Shown: positions 1-6,238, numbered from the stretch's first letter. The stretch is DNA of 6,854 nucleotides from Gp13-AA77 sp036521995 (GCA_036521995.1 DATDGR010000130.1:1-6854); one strand, 5' to 3'. The notes: a model not told the origin generated them from the letters alone. Program-made: numbers and translations.

Positions 1-735
1 GTCGGTGTTGATCAGCGTGGCTTCGGCGTCGCGTTCGCGCTTCGATTGCACGATCTGCTGCTCGAGGGCCGCCAGGCGCAGGTTGTTCGCGTCCTGCAGG
101 GTGCGAAGCATGAGCACATTGGCGGCGTTGATCTTATTGAGAACCCCGACCTCGCTGTTAAGCGAAGGGTCGCTCGAGAGTGAATCGGCTTCCAGGTTGC
201 CGATCTGGTTTTGAATCGATTGCGCATTGGCCCGGATGTTGCCGACGATGCTCATGGCGTTGGTGTTGGCGCCATCAGCCAGCTCGACGGAGGCGTAGTT
301 GGCCGTGGCTCTCTCCTGCTCGTCCGGGATCATGGCGGCCATCTGTTGCGGGCTGTAACGCGCCAGCGCCTGGGTGGCCTGCTGGTAGCCGCTGGCGACG
401 ACAGAGGGCAGGCCGGTGTTGACCCCGTTCACCCAGGTGCCGGTGTTCTGGTAGGCATTGGGAACCGTGGTGAGGCTGCGCCACTGCGAGAACGTGGCCC
501 GGTAGCGGGCCGGCATGTTCTGGAGGTTCTTCGACATCTGCAGCGCCAGGTTGTACTGGCTGACGATCTGCTGGTAGGTCTGCTGCAGCTGGGCAAGCTG
601 GCGGCACAGCTGGTAATAGCGCAGCACGGCGTTGCGAAAGTTCGTGGGGTCGTACACCACGCCGCCGAACTGGGCCCGGCCAGGCTTGGGAATCATGAAG
701 AGGGCAAGCACCGCAAGAGCGACTGACTTTTTCAT
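1..735 (-). CDS. VirB5/TrbJ-like T4SS pilus-associated protein (3' end beyond window)
   Basis: This is a likely periplasmic/pilus-tip component of a conjugative T4SS; VirB5/TrbJ proteins are minor pilus components thought to help contact recipient cells. The reading frame is open from an ATG at 735 to base 1, giving 245 residues with no stop, so the C-terminus lies outside the window. The N-terminus has a Sec signal: MKK, a hydrophobic stretch (SVALAVLALFMI) and an Ala-X-Ala-like site, GRAQ, near residue 22. The mature start (FGGVVYDPTNF) and the following Gln-rich helical region (residues about 37-75) match my memory of TrbJ/VirB5 proteins; the far end (about 200-245) is again charged and helical. 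The start overlaps the stop of the upstream lipoprotein gene (ATGA, 732-735), and GGAGG lies 9 nt upstream (745-749). Family assignment rests on signal peptide, N-terminal motif, helical character and operon position. The exact subfamily is uncertain. Confidence 0.85.
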   Translation of the reverse strand, partial: MKKSVALAVLALFMIPKPGRAQFGGVVYDPTNFRNAVLRYYQLCRQLAQLQQTYQQIVSQYNLALQMSKNLQNMPARYRATFSQWRSLTTVPNAYQNTGTWVNGVNTGLPSVVASGYQQATQALARYSPQQMAAMIPDEQERATANYASVELADGANTNAMSIVGNIRANAQSIQNQIGNLEADSLSSDPSLNSEVGVLNKINAANVLMLRTLQDANNLRLAALEQQIVQSKRERDAEATLINTD

Positions 736-1121
736 CGGGGTTGTCCTCCGGATGGTTGCGGTTGAGAGAGAGGCGCGAGGGCCGAGCTGGGGCAGCCCGT
801 CATAGCGCGCTCGGTGGTCCACCAGGGGTGGCCGTCGGAGTCGTTCTTTGAAACTGCCTTGTATTGCCCGCAAGGCAGGTCCTGATCGCGAACCCCGGCG
901 GATTTCTCGGTGGCCCGGCTGTGGGCCAGACTAGCATTGGCCTGATCGGCAGCCGCCTGAGCTTCGGCGCGGGTGGAGAAGTAACCGACGGGCGGAACTT
1001 CTTCTACCGGCTTCGGTTTCGAGTGACAGGCTGCAAGAAGCATCGATACGGCTGCCATCGCGGTTGCCTGCACCAGGCTCGTCACCGATATCGAAATGGA
1101 TCTCGACAAGCGTGTCGTCAC
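732..1121 (-). CDS. Small T4SS-operon lipoprotein (VirB7/TrbH-like position)
   Basis: This is a 129-aa predicted outer-membrane lipoprotein. It has a basic N-terminus (MTTRLSRSIS), a hydrophobic core and a lipobox ending Leu-Ala-Ala-Cys with the lipidated Cys at residue 32. The mature part is polar; a segment after VGYFSTRAEAQAAADQ is helical and Ala-rich. Two further cysteines (84 and 110) could form a disulfide, and the tail is Pro/Ser/Gln-rich. The start is GTG (1121-1119), 10 nt after the virB10 stop, with GAGGAG (1128-1133) overlapping that stop. Its own stop overlaps the virB5 ATG. T4SS operons usually carry one lipoprotein (VirB7 or TrbH) that stabilises VirB9 in the outer-membrane ring, which suits this position next to virB10. 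A Trb-type entry-exclusion lipoprotein (TrbK-like) is an alternative. I cannot assign a family from the sequence itself, only the lipoprotein nature and the operon context. Confidence 0.8.
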   Translation of the reverse strand: MTTRLSRSISISVTSLVQATAMAAVSMLLAACHSKPKPVEEVPPVGYFSTRAEAQAAADQANASLAHSRATEKSAGVRDQDLPCGQYKAVSKNDSDGHPWWTTERAMTGCPSSALAPLSQPQPSGGQPR

Positions 1122-1131
1122 GGCTCTCTCC

Positions 1132-2526
1132 TCAAAGATCGGAGTCCATCGTGTGCTGGGTGTAATCCGGCAGCAGCAGGTCGCCTGAGAGATACACCTT
1201 CACGCGCTGGCCCTCACGGATGGTGATCGTGGGCAGAATGTTCAGGAAGCGGTCGAGAACCTGCATGCCCGCCAGCGCGGTGCTCTGCCCGAAGCCGACC
1301 CGGATGCGATCAAAAGCGGATTGGTCGTAGACGTTGCCGGTTCCCGCCTCAGCGATCCCGCCCAGAATGCCGATCGCCATCGAGGCGCCGAAGATCTTCA
1401 GGTAGTGGTTGTTGACCTTGTCCCGTAAGGCGGTGGCGCCGATCTGGTCGAGACCCTTGACCTGGTCGAGGCTGACCGAGTAGCCGTCCGGCATGATCAG
1501 CCGGTGAAAGGCCACCGCCAGGCGTTGCTGGCCGAAGGTGTTGACCTTGCCGGCTTCGCCGAGAACCTTGCTGCCGGCAGGGATCAGGACGTGCTGGCGA
1601 TCGTGCGAGTAGACATGACTTGTGACCAGGCAGTTGACGGGTCCGGCGAAACCTCCCTCGAGGCGGTTGATGAGCACGGTTTCAATCACCGTGCCTTCGA
1701 AGATGACGTACTTCTTTCCGACGGCTTGGTTGAAGGCCTCCTCCTCGCCGTGGCTCGGGTTCACTGGCTTGGCTACGCTACCGGATGATTCAGCTGCCTT
1801 GTCCGGTGCTGGTGCGGCCTGGGGAGCCGGTGGCACCGCTGGGACCGCACTCAGTGCCTGAAGCTGGCGCAGATAGTCTGCCTCCGGGTCCGGCGACGGA
1901 GTAGAACTAGCTGGGCCGCTGGCGTTTGAGGCCACTCCCATCAGCTTCTGGGCTTCTTCCCCTGGGCGGTAGCTCAGGGCCACGTTGGAAGCAAAAAGGG
2001 ACAGGTACTGGCGCTTCTTCTTTTCGGCTTTCACCGGGTCTTCAGCCGCTGCTGCGCCCGCCGGCACGGCCTCCCCGGGCTGCCCGGGCTGATAGGTGGG
2101 TGGCGACGGAGCGCCACCGGAGAACGCTTGGGCGGCGCCAGGCGGCACCTGCCCCCACGGTTGCGAGGGATTGGCGTTCGGGCCTCCGGTAAGCCCCGGG
2201 ACCCCAGGAATGCCAAATGCGTCGGCCGGCGTCTCACCAGGGCTGGGCACGGCGCGCCGCACTGCCTGCTGCTCGCTCTGGATGGCCTGTTTGAAGTCCT
2301 GCACCTTGGAGGCATCGGTCGGGCTGACGGGTGGGGTCGGAATCGTCACGGGTCTCAGTGGCGCTGCCTTCCTGCTGTTCCCGGTGAGCCACATGATCAG
2401 AATCATCGCGACCGCCACACCCATGATCACGAGTGACTGCACATGCTTCGGGATCACCCCGAGCGGCTTCGGGGCGCGGTCTTCGATCCGGTTGGGAGGG
2501 GCCGGAGCTGGAGGGTTATCGGTCAT
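1132..2526 (-). CDS. VirB10/TrbI-family T4SS core channel protein
   Basis: This is the inner- and outer-membrane-spanning scaffold of the T4SS core complex, which in this family links cytoplasmic ATPase energy to the outer-membrane pore. From the ATG at 2526 it is 464 aa. It has a short cytoplasmic Pro-rich N-terminus (1-27), one transmembrane helix (about 30-47), and a long Pro/Ala/Gly-rich periplasmic linker (about 55-260) broken by a charged stretch (KAEKKKRQYL, about 167-176). The conserved TrbI/VirB10 C-terminal beta-barrel domain spans about 268-455: KYVIFEGTVIETVLINRLEG, then IPAGSKVLGE, an antenna-like hydrophobic helical part (ASMAIGILGG) and ILPTITIREGQRVKVYLSGD near the end. The frame stays open upstream to an ATG at 2739, but that extension overlaps the virB9 end and a separate small gene. 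The ATG at 2526 has GGGAGG 8 nt upstream and a stop-start overlap, so I chose it. The family call is strong. Confidence 0.93.
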   Translation of the reverse strand: MTDNPPAPAPPNRIEDRAPKPLGVIPKHVQSLVIMGVAVAMILIMWLTGNSRKAAPLRPVTIPTPPVSPTDASKVQDFKQAIQSEQQAVRRAVPSPGETPADAFGIPGVPGLTGGPNANPSQPWGQVPPGAAQAFSGGAPSPPTYQPGQPGEAVPAGAAAAEDPVKAEKKKRQYLSLFASNVALSYRPGEEAQKLMGVASNASGPASSTPSPDPEADYLRQLQALSAVPAVPPAPQAAPAPDKAAESSGSVAKPVNPSHGEEEAFNQAVGKKYVIFEGTVIETVLINRLEGGFAGPVNCLVTSHVYSHDRQHVLIPAGSKVLGEAGKVNTFGQQRLAVAFHRLIMPDGYSVSLDQVKGLDQIGATALRDKVNNHYLKIFGASMAIGILGGIAEAGTGNVYDQSAFDRIRVGFGQSTALAGMQVLDRFLNILPTITIREGQRVKVYLSGDLLLPDYTQHTMDSDL

Positions 2527-2711
2527 TGGAATCGCCTCCCAATCGGGGGCCGGCGCGGCTTGCGACTGCCCGGAGTCCAGGCTGAGCGCCCGGCCAGCAA
2601 CCCGACCAGGCTCTGGCCCGAGGGCAGGTTGGCATCGGCGCGCTGGATCCTCTTCACCAGCTCCCGCTCCAGCCATTCCCAGCTGCCGGGTTTCAATCGC
2701 CGTGCAGCCAT
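2523..2711 (-). CDS. Small basic protein between virB9 and virB10 (62 aa, unknown)
   Basis: I do not recognise a family. The product is 62 aa and basic. Its N-terminal half is probably helical (SWEWLERELVKRIQRADANL), followed by a short apolar stretch (QSLVGLLAG) and an Arg/Pro-rich tail (GSRKPRRPPIGRRFQ). It has no signal peptide or clear membrane helix, so it is probably cytoplasmic. Support that it is real: the ATG lies 2 nt after the virB9 stop, AAGGAG sits 8 nt upstream (2720-2725), and its TGA overlaps the virB10 ATG as ATGA, a typical translational-coupling arrangement. Without it there would be a gap of about 190 nt in an otherwise gapless operon. It occupies the place of the in-frame upstream extension of virB10, so one of the two readings is spurious; the ribosome-binding sites favour this one. 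It could be a T4SS accessory or regulatory factor. The function is unknown. Confidence 0.65.
   Translation of the reverse strand: MAARRLKPGSWEWLERELVKRIQRADANLPSGQSLVGLLAGRSAWTPGSRKPRRPPIGRRFQ
2535..2540 (-). promoter_or_regulatory. Shine-Dalgarno site deciding the virB10 start
   Basis: Reading the minus strand, GGGAGG lies 8 nt before the ATG at 2526. The earlier in-frame ATG at 2739 would place translation inside the virB9 coding end. This site makes 2526 the preferred virB10 start, coupled to the stop of the 62-aa gene. Confidence 0.7.
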
Positions 2712-2713
2712 CG

Positions 2714-3535
2714 TTAGTTCTCCTTGCCCTTGCGCTCAAAGTCAGCTTTCTGCTTGCCCACCGCGAGGTAGCCGCTGTCGAGGATCTTGGGGATGATGTA
2801 GACCCCGTTCTGGAAGTCGAAATTCACCAGGTTGGGCTTGCCGTCCTTGACCTCGTAAATGGTCGGCTTCTCCTGGGCGCCGCACTTAACATACGTGAAC
2901 TTGTCGTCGTGGTAGATGGCGCTGACCAGAAAGGGAGCCTTGCTGAGCTTGGCCTTGTAGGTGTAGTCGAACTGGAGCTTCGAGGGGTACTGGTCGCGGT
3001 AACGGGTGAGCTCCTGTTGAGCCTGATCCTTGGCTTGCCGAACGGCCTGCGCGGCCTGGGCCTGGGCGGCTTCCGCCTCCTGCTTGTAAGCCTCGGCTTC
3101 CGATGCCCTCACCAGGTTCGCTGCGCCGCTGAAGCCAGCTATGCTGGAATCGTCCTTCGGGACCACGAAGACCTTGAGGTCGGGATCGAGGCCCGGCTGA
3201 TTACTGGTCTCGGTCAGCAGGAAGGAATAGACGTGTCCGCTCGCCGTAATCAGGTTGAGGTTGCTGCGGATGCCGGCCTGGGCGGGGTGGACGTAGCAGA
3301 GATTATGGGCGCCGTTGATGATCCAGAAGTCCCGGTCGCCGGTGGTGAAGTCCAGGATCTCTTCGCTCGCCGGCAGCACAATCAGGGTTGAGAAACGCAC
3401 CCGGGCGTGAATGGGAACGATATCGGTCTGGGCGTACTGCACCGTTCGGGCGCCGTTGGCCGCGAAAAGGCCCGCACCGAGAGCCAGCACTGCGACAACG
3501 CTCGACCTCGCCGGACCTAAGAACCACCGTTTCAT
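2714..3535 (-). CDS. VirB9/TrbG-family T4SS outer-membrane core protein
   Basis: VirB9/TrbG proteins form the outer-membrane ring of the T4SS core with VirB10 and a lipoprotein. This one is 273 aa. It has an N-terminal signal peptide (basic MKRWFLGPAR, then an apolar stretch, probable cleavage near AANGA, residue 29). The N-terminal beta-rich domain spans about 35-125 (IVPIHARVRFSTLIVLP, then SGHVYSFLLTET). The C-terminal domain spans about 198-263, with the family-typical run of features: IYHDDKFTYVKC, an acidic/aromatic turn (TIYEVKDG), VNF, NGVYIIP and DSGYLAVG. Between the domains (about 143-182) lies an Ala/Gln/Glu-rich helical segment that looks like a coiled coil. The ATG is 6 nt after the stop of the 65-aa gene; AGAGG overlaps that stop. 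Two cysteines (80, 218) fall one in each domain. The family call is strong; TrbG and VirB9 are the same superfamily, so I give no symbol. Confidence 0.9.
   Translation of the reverse strand: MKRWFLGPARSSVVAVLALGAGLFAANGARTVQYAQTDIVPIHARVRFSTLIVLPASEEILDFTTGDRDFWIINGAHNLCYVHPAQAGIRSNLNLITASGHVYSFLLTETSNQPGLDPDLKVFVVPKDDSSIAGFSGAANLVRASEAEAYKQEAEAAQAQAAQAVRQAKDQAQQELTRYRDQYPSKLQFDYTYKAKLSKAPFLVSAIYHDDKFTYVKCGAQEKPTIYEVKDGKPNLVNFDFQNGVYIIPKILDSGYLAVGKQKADFERKGKEN
2720..2725 (-). promoter_or_regulatory. Shine-Dalgarno site of the 62-aa gene
   Basis: AAGGAG on the minus strand lies 8 nt before the ATG at 2711, inside the last codons of virB9. This supports independent, coupled translation of the small 62-aa gene rather than a long N-terminal extension of virB10. 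Confidence 0.6.
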
Positions 3536-3541
3536 TGCCCT

Positions 3542-3739
3542 TCACCTCTTTCGTTTTGAATTGGCCGTCCGCTGGGACACCAGCCATGCCACCACCGGAC
3601 CGGCTACAAGACCGAGCAGCCATACCGCGGTCGTGTTCCCAGGCAGATGGGGTGCCCATACCCCCGCCTCGCGCAAAGCCATTGCAGGACCGAAACCTGC
3701 GGCCGCGGCCTGGGTAAACGTGAGAGCCCAAACCTTCAC
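3542..3739 (-). CDS. Small membrane protein between virB4 and virB9 (65 aa)
   Basis: This 65-aa protein has a clear transmembrane helix at about residues 37-55 (TAVWLLGLVAGPVVAWLV) and a short basic tail (KRKR), which by the positive-inside rule suggests a cytoplasmic C-terminus. The first segment (about 3-22, WALTFTQAAAAGFGPAMAL) is moderately apolar and could be a second helix. The start is GTG (3739-3737) overlapping the virB4 TGA as GTGA, with GGAGGT (3745-3750) 5 nt upstream. The virB9 ATG begins 6 nt after its stop. This is the place where trb-type operons carry trbF (VirB8), but the protein is far too short for VirB8 (usually over 200 aa). It could be an inner-membrane T4SS accessory subunit; a TrbD/VirB3-like role is only a guess, because those normally precede virB4. 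I do not recognise a family. Confidence 0.72.
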   Translation of the reverse strand: MKVWALTFTQAAAAGFGPAMALREAGVWAPHLPGNTTAVWLLGLVAGPVVAWLVSQRTANSKRKR

Positions 3740-5997
3740 GCCGCACCTCCGGCCAGCACCTCAAGGCCACGCTCGAAACCGTAGGTCTCGAAAGCCTGCT
3801 GACGCCGGCGGTTGTCGAAAGGATCGTTGGTGTAGAGCCAGTAGCTCTTCGGGTCCACCTCCAGATTCACCACCTTGGCGATCTCCGGGGTCTTGATGAG
3901 CATCTGGCGCTTCGGAATGAGAGTCGAAATCAGCTCGATCTCGTTGTCGTTCAGGTGAAACTGCTGCCGGTACAGCTCCCGGTTCATGTCCGGGTTGGCA
4001 AGGAAGATCTTGGTAGGACAGCTCTCCACCATCACTTCCAGGATGCCGGACTTCCGCAGTTCGTCGAGCGACTGCGTGGAAAGGATCATGGCCGCGTTGT
4101 GCTTGCGCCAGGTCTTGAGCGCCTCCACGATATAGGCCTTGATGCTGGGGTTCCGGAAGAACACCCAGGCCTCGTCGATGAAGAAGGCCTTGAAGGTCTC
4201 CGTGATGCTGCGATCGCACATCACGGCGTTCGCCCGATGCAGGATGTAAAACAACAGCGGCTCGAGCACTTGGGGATACTGGTTCATCCCCTGGAAATCG
4301 AAGCACTGAAAGCGGGAGAAGGTGATCGTGTCCTGGCTGTTGTCGAAGAGAAACCCGAACTGGCCGCCGGCGGTCCAACGCTTGAGGCGTAGGGCGAGGG
4401 ATCGGTTCAGCGTGTTGGCCAGGACGCTCAAGGTGCGCAGCGGGGGATCGATCTCGTAAAGGTTCTCGATCTGCTGGTAAAGGTCTTGCTCTTCGGCTGC
4501 TGAAAGTCTTGCCTCATCCCCGGCTTCCACCAGGACCTTGACGAACAATGCAAGAAAATCGAGGTTCTGCTTGCTTGGCGGCAGGCTGAAGGGGTTAATC
4601 CGGACGTCTGGGGAATCGATCCCCACCCGGACATACCTGCCCTGGAAGAGCTGGGTCAGCGCCTCGAAGCTGCCCCCGAGGTCGAAGATGAAAGTGTAAG
4701 GGTCGTATTTCTGCAGGTTGGTAGCGGCGAAATTGAGAAAGAAGGACTTGCCCGTGCCCGTACACCCGAGCGCCAGGGTGTGGGCCACGTCGCGGTGGTG
4801 GAGGTTGAAGTAGTAAGGGGTCTGGTGATTGGTCTCGAGCACCGCCAGGTACTCCCGCTTCAGGTGCGGGTTCCAGCGCTCCCCAGTGTGAAGGGTGAAG
4901 AGAAACGAAGAGTCGGCGTAGTTGCAGTTCGAAATCAGCATTGAACGCAGGTTGAAGGCGTTGTTCCCGGGGACGGTGGCCAGATAAGCGTTCAGGGCGT
5001 TATACCGCTCTTCGTAGAGCTGAGCGTCGTGAATGCTGAACACCTTGTAGAACTCAGCGCAGGCAGTTTCAACCCTGGCGAGGTCCGTATCGTGAACTAC
5101 CACCGTCAGGGAGAATTCGCCGAAGTAATTCCCGTTGACCTCCAGTTCCTGCAGGGCCCGTCCGAGGTCCCGGACCTGCGCTTCCTTGGAGTCGTCGATC
5201 AGGATGTCGTCGCTGCGTTCGGGGTGATCGGAGAGGGTCAAGTTGCTCATCAGAGAGCGCTTGGTGTTGTGGAAGTGCCGCCGGCGGGAGTTGATGAGGC
5301 TGCGGGTGCGGTCGGGGGCCTGCTTCCTCCACCCGGTCGTGACGTAGTAGTTCGCCTGAACCTCCAGCAGGCGCTTAAAGATCAGCGGGAAGGTCTGGGC
5401 CGGCGGCTCCTTCAGGGTCAGAACCTTGATGTACGAGTCGTCCAGCCGCAGGTGAGTGCGGTGGCACTCGAGGTGGGATTCGCAAAGATACCAGTCGAGG
5501 AAGGCGTCATGCTTGAGCCTGGCGTTTTCGATCTTGTGCGGTGCGAAGTTGAGCAGGCGCTTCAGAACCCCGAAAGCCTCGGCCTTGCCGAGGATCTCGG
5601 TGGGCAGGAAGTCCGCCGCTTGAAGCACGAAGCTCCGCGCTTTGGCCAGAAGCAGGGCGCTCAGTCTCTCGATCTGGTCATCGATCACTTCCACCCGCTT
5701 GCCAGTCGAGAAGGCAGCGCCAAGCTCCCGGAAGGCATTCCGCGGCTCTGCGGCGATTCGCGCAAGCACCGAGGCCAGCTTGCGCCGGTGGCGGGAGCCC
5801 TCCAGTAGCACCACGTAGTAGATTCGAAGGGAATAGAGGGTGTCAGCCTTACCGCGCAGATAGGCGATGCGGGTTTCGGCCGCAGCCCTTACGACCGGGT
5901 TCTCGTAGCTCTGGTGGGGAATGCTCTCCCGATTTCGCTTGAACAGGTATTGATAAACGCGGCAGTTCTCGTCGAAGATCCTGAAGGCGGACTCCAT
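3736..5997 (-). CDS. VirB4/TrbE-family T4SS ATPase, 5' end missing
   Basis: This hexameric ATPase family powers pilus biogenesis and DNA transfer at the cytoplasmic face of the inner membrane. From the first in-frame ATG (5997) it is 753 aa. The N-terminal VirB4 domain (about 1-400) includes LFKRNRESIP and the NALNAYLATVPGN block (about 333-345). The C-terminal RecA-like domain has Walker A GCTGTGKS (411-418), Walker B FFIDEA (605-610), LSTQSLDEL (639-647), and a C-terminus ending with PKSYWLYTNDPFDN (715-728). Homology does not begin at 5997: the same frame reads upstream through RYECLDPALVDNLTKR (about 6045-5998), which belongs to the conserved N-terminal domain in relatives I recall, and then meets unrelated sequence and a stop at 6091-6093. 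No ATG, GTG or TTG lies in that stretch. I judge about 50 N-terminal residues lost by rearrangement. The ATG at 5997 has GAGG directly adjacent, a poor spacing. The gene may be non-functional; the catalytic motifs are intact. Confidence 0.92.
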   Translation of the reverse strand: MESAFRIFDENCRVYQYLFKRNRESIPHQSYENPVVRAAAETRIAYLRGKADTLYSLRIYYVVLLEGSRHRRKLASVLARIAAEPRNAFRELGAAFSTGKRVEVIDDQIERLSALLLAKARSFVLQAADFLPTEILGKAEAFGVLKRLLNFAPHKIENARLKHDAFLDWYLCESHLECHRTHLRLDDSYIKVLTLKEPPAQTFPLIFKRLLEVQANYYVTTGWRKQAPDRTRSLINSRRRHFHNTKRSLMSNLTLSDHPERSDDILIDDSKEAQVRDLGRALQELEVNGNYFGEFSLTVVVHDTDLARVETACAEFYKVFSIHDAQLYEERYNALNAYLATVPGNNAFNLRSMLISNCNYADSSFLFTLHTGERWNPHLKREYLAVLETNHQTPYYFNLHHRDVAHTLALGCTGTGKSFFLNFAATNLQKYDPYTFIFDLGGSFEALTQLFQGRYVRVGIDSPDVRINPFSLPPSKQNLDFLALFVKVLVEAGDEARLSAAEEQDLYQQIENLYEIDPPLRTLSVLANTLNRSLALRLKRWTAGGQFGFLFDNSQDTITFSRFQCFDFQGMNQYPQVLEPLLFYILHRANAVMCDRSITETFKAFFIDEAWVFFRNPSIKAYIVEALKTWRKHNAAMILSTQSLDELRKSGILEVMVESCPTKIFLANPDMNRELYRQQFHLNDNEIELISTLIPKRQMLIKTPEIAKVVNLEVDPKSYWLYTNDPFDNRRRQQAFETYGFERGLEVLAGGAA
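3745..3750 (-). promoter_or_regulatory. Shine-Dalgarno site of the 65-aa membrane protein
   Basis: On the minus strand GGAGGT precedes the GTG start at 3739 by 5 nt and lies within the last virB4 codons. It is the main reason to accept a GTG-initiated small gene overlapping the virB4 stop. Confidence 0.65.
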
Positions 5998-6042
5998 CCT
6001 CTTTGTGAGGTTGTCAACGAGAGCAGGGTCCAGGCACTCGTA

Positions 6043-6073
6043 TCTTCCTTGGCCGGGAGGTGCGCGATGACAC
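6043..6073. other. Rearrangement junction between virB4 and the recombinase fragment
   Basis: Leftward on the minus strand, recognisable VirB4 coding sequence starts at about 6042 (YECLD). Rightward on the plus strand, recognisable tyrosine-recombinase coding sequence starts at about 6074-6095 (REGKNVQDLLTHL). The roughly 30 bases between fit neither family. Both genes are cut in their interior and their missing 5' parts point at each other. The simplest reading is a deletion or recombination that removed the beginning of both. A sequencing or assembly join cannot be excluded. Limits are approximate because they rely on remembered family patterns. Confidence 0.6.
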
Positions 6074-6080
6074 CGGGAGG
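6053..6080 (+). repeat. 8-bp direct repeat CCGGGAGG at the junction
   Basis: CCGGGAGG occurs at 6053-6060 and again at 6073-6080, with a 12-bp spacer (20-bp offset). The pair frames the region where virB4 and recombinase homology both stop. It could be microhomology used in a deletion, part of an element-end duplication, or chance in GC-rich DNA. The repeat itself is certain; its meaning is not. Confidence 0.45.
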
Positions 6081-6238
6081 GAAAAAACGTTCAGGACTTG
6101 TTGACTCATCTGGCCGTCTACCTGGGCCATGTCGGACCCGAAAACACCTATTGGTACGTCACGGCTACTCCGGAGTTGCTTAACGCTGCGGCGGTGCTCT
6201 TCACCCCTCCCCGCCTGGAAGGGGCTGTCCGACCATGA
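6071..6238 (+). pseudogene. C-terminal remnant of a tyrosine recombinase (upstream cassette member)
   Basis: The frame ending at TGA 6236-6238 is open back to 6071 (in-frame stop at 6068-6070). From about 6074 it encodes the end of a tyrosine recombinase catalytic domain: HLAVYLGHVGPENTYWYVTA, then TPELLNAAA and a short tail. The LGH histidine codon is 6128-6130. The second tyrosine of TYWY (6155-6157) is nine residues after it, the standard spacing of the nucleophile. The catalytic arginines, the lysine and the whole N-terminal DNA-binding domain are absent, and no start codon is present, so this is a dead fragment. Its stop overlaps the next recombinase start as ATGA. That overlap shows the two genes were originally co-translated members of one cassette, as in RIT-type trio elements. 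Which trio member this represents I cannot tell. Confidence 0.82.

Noticed and set aside
211..726. 171-aa plus-strand open frame opposite virB5
   Set aside because: The minus-strand frame has a signal peptide, a Shine-Dalgarno site and TrbJ-like sequence; the plus-strand frame has none of these.
2527..2739. 71-residue N-terminal extension of virB10
   Set aside because: It overlaps the virB9 end, has no convincing ribosome-binding site and lacks VirB10 character. The ATG at 2526 has GGGAGG and fits the family layout with a short cytoplasmic N-terminus before the membrane helix.
2096..3391. 431-aa plus-strand open frame opposite virB9 and virB10
   Set aside because: It lies antisense to two well-supported T4SS genes, has low-complexity Gly/Arg/Leu/Val composition and no recognisable domain. 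Long antisense frames are common in GC-rich coding DNA.
5029..5808. 259-aa plus-strand open frame inside virB4
   Set aside because: It is antisense to conserved VirB4 coding sequence and shows no domain. It is a codon-bias shadow.
6081..6095. Possible rho-independent terminator (T-run on the minus strand, 6082-6087)
   Set aside because: No stable GC stem precedes the T-run on the minus strand, so it is only a homopolymer near the junction.
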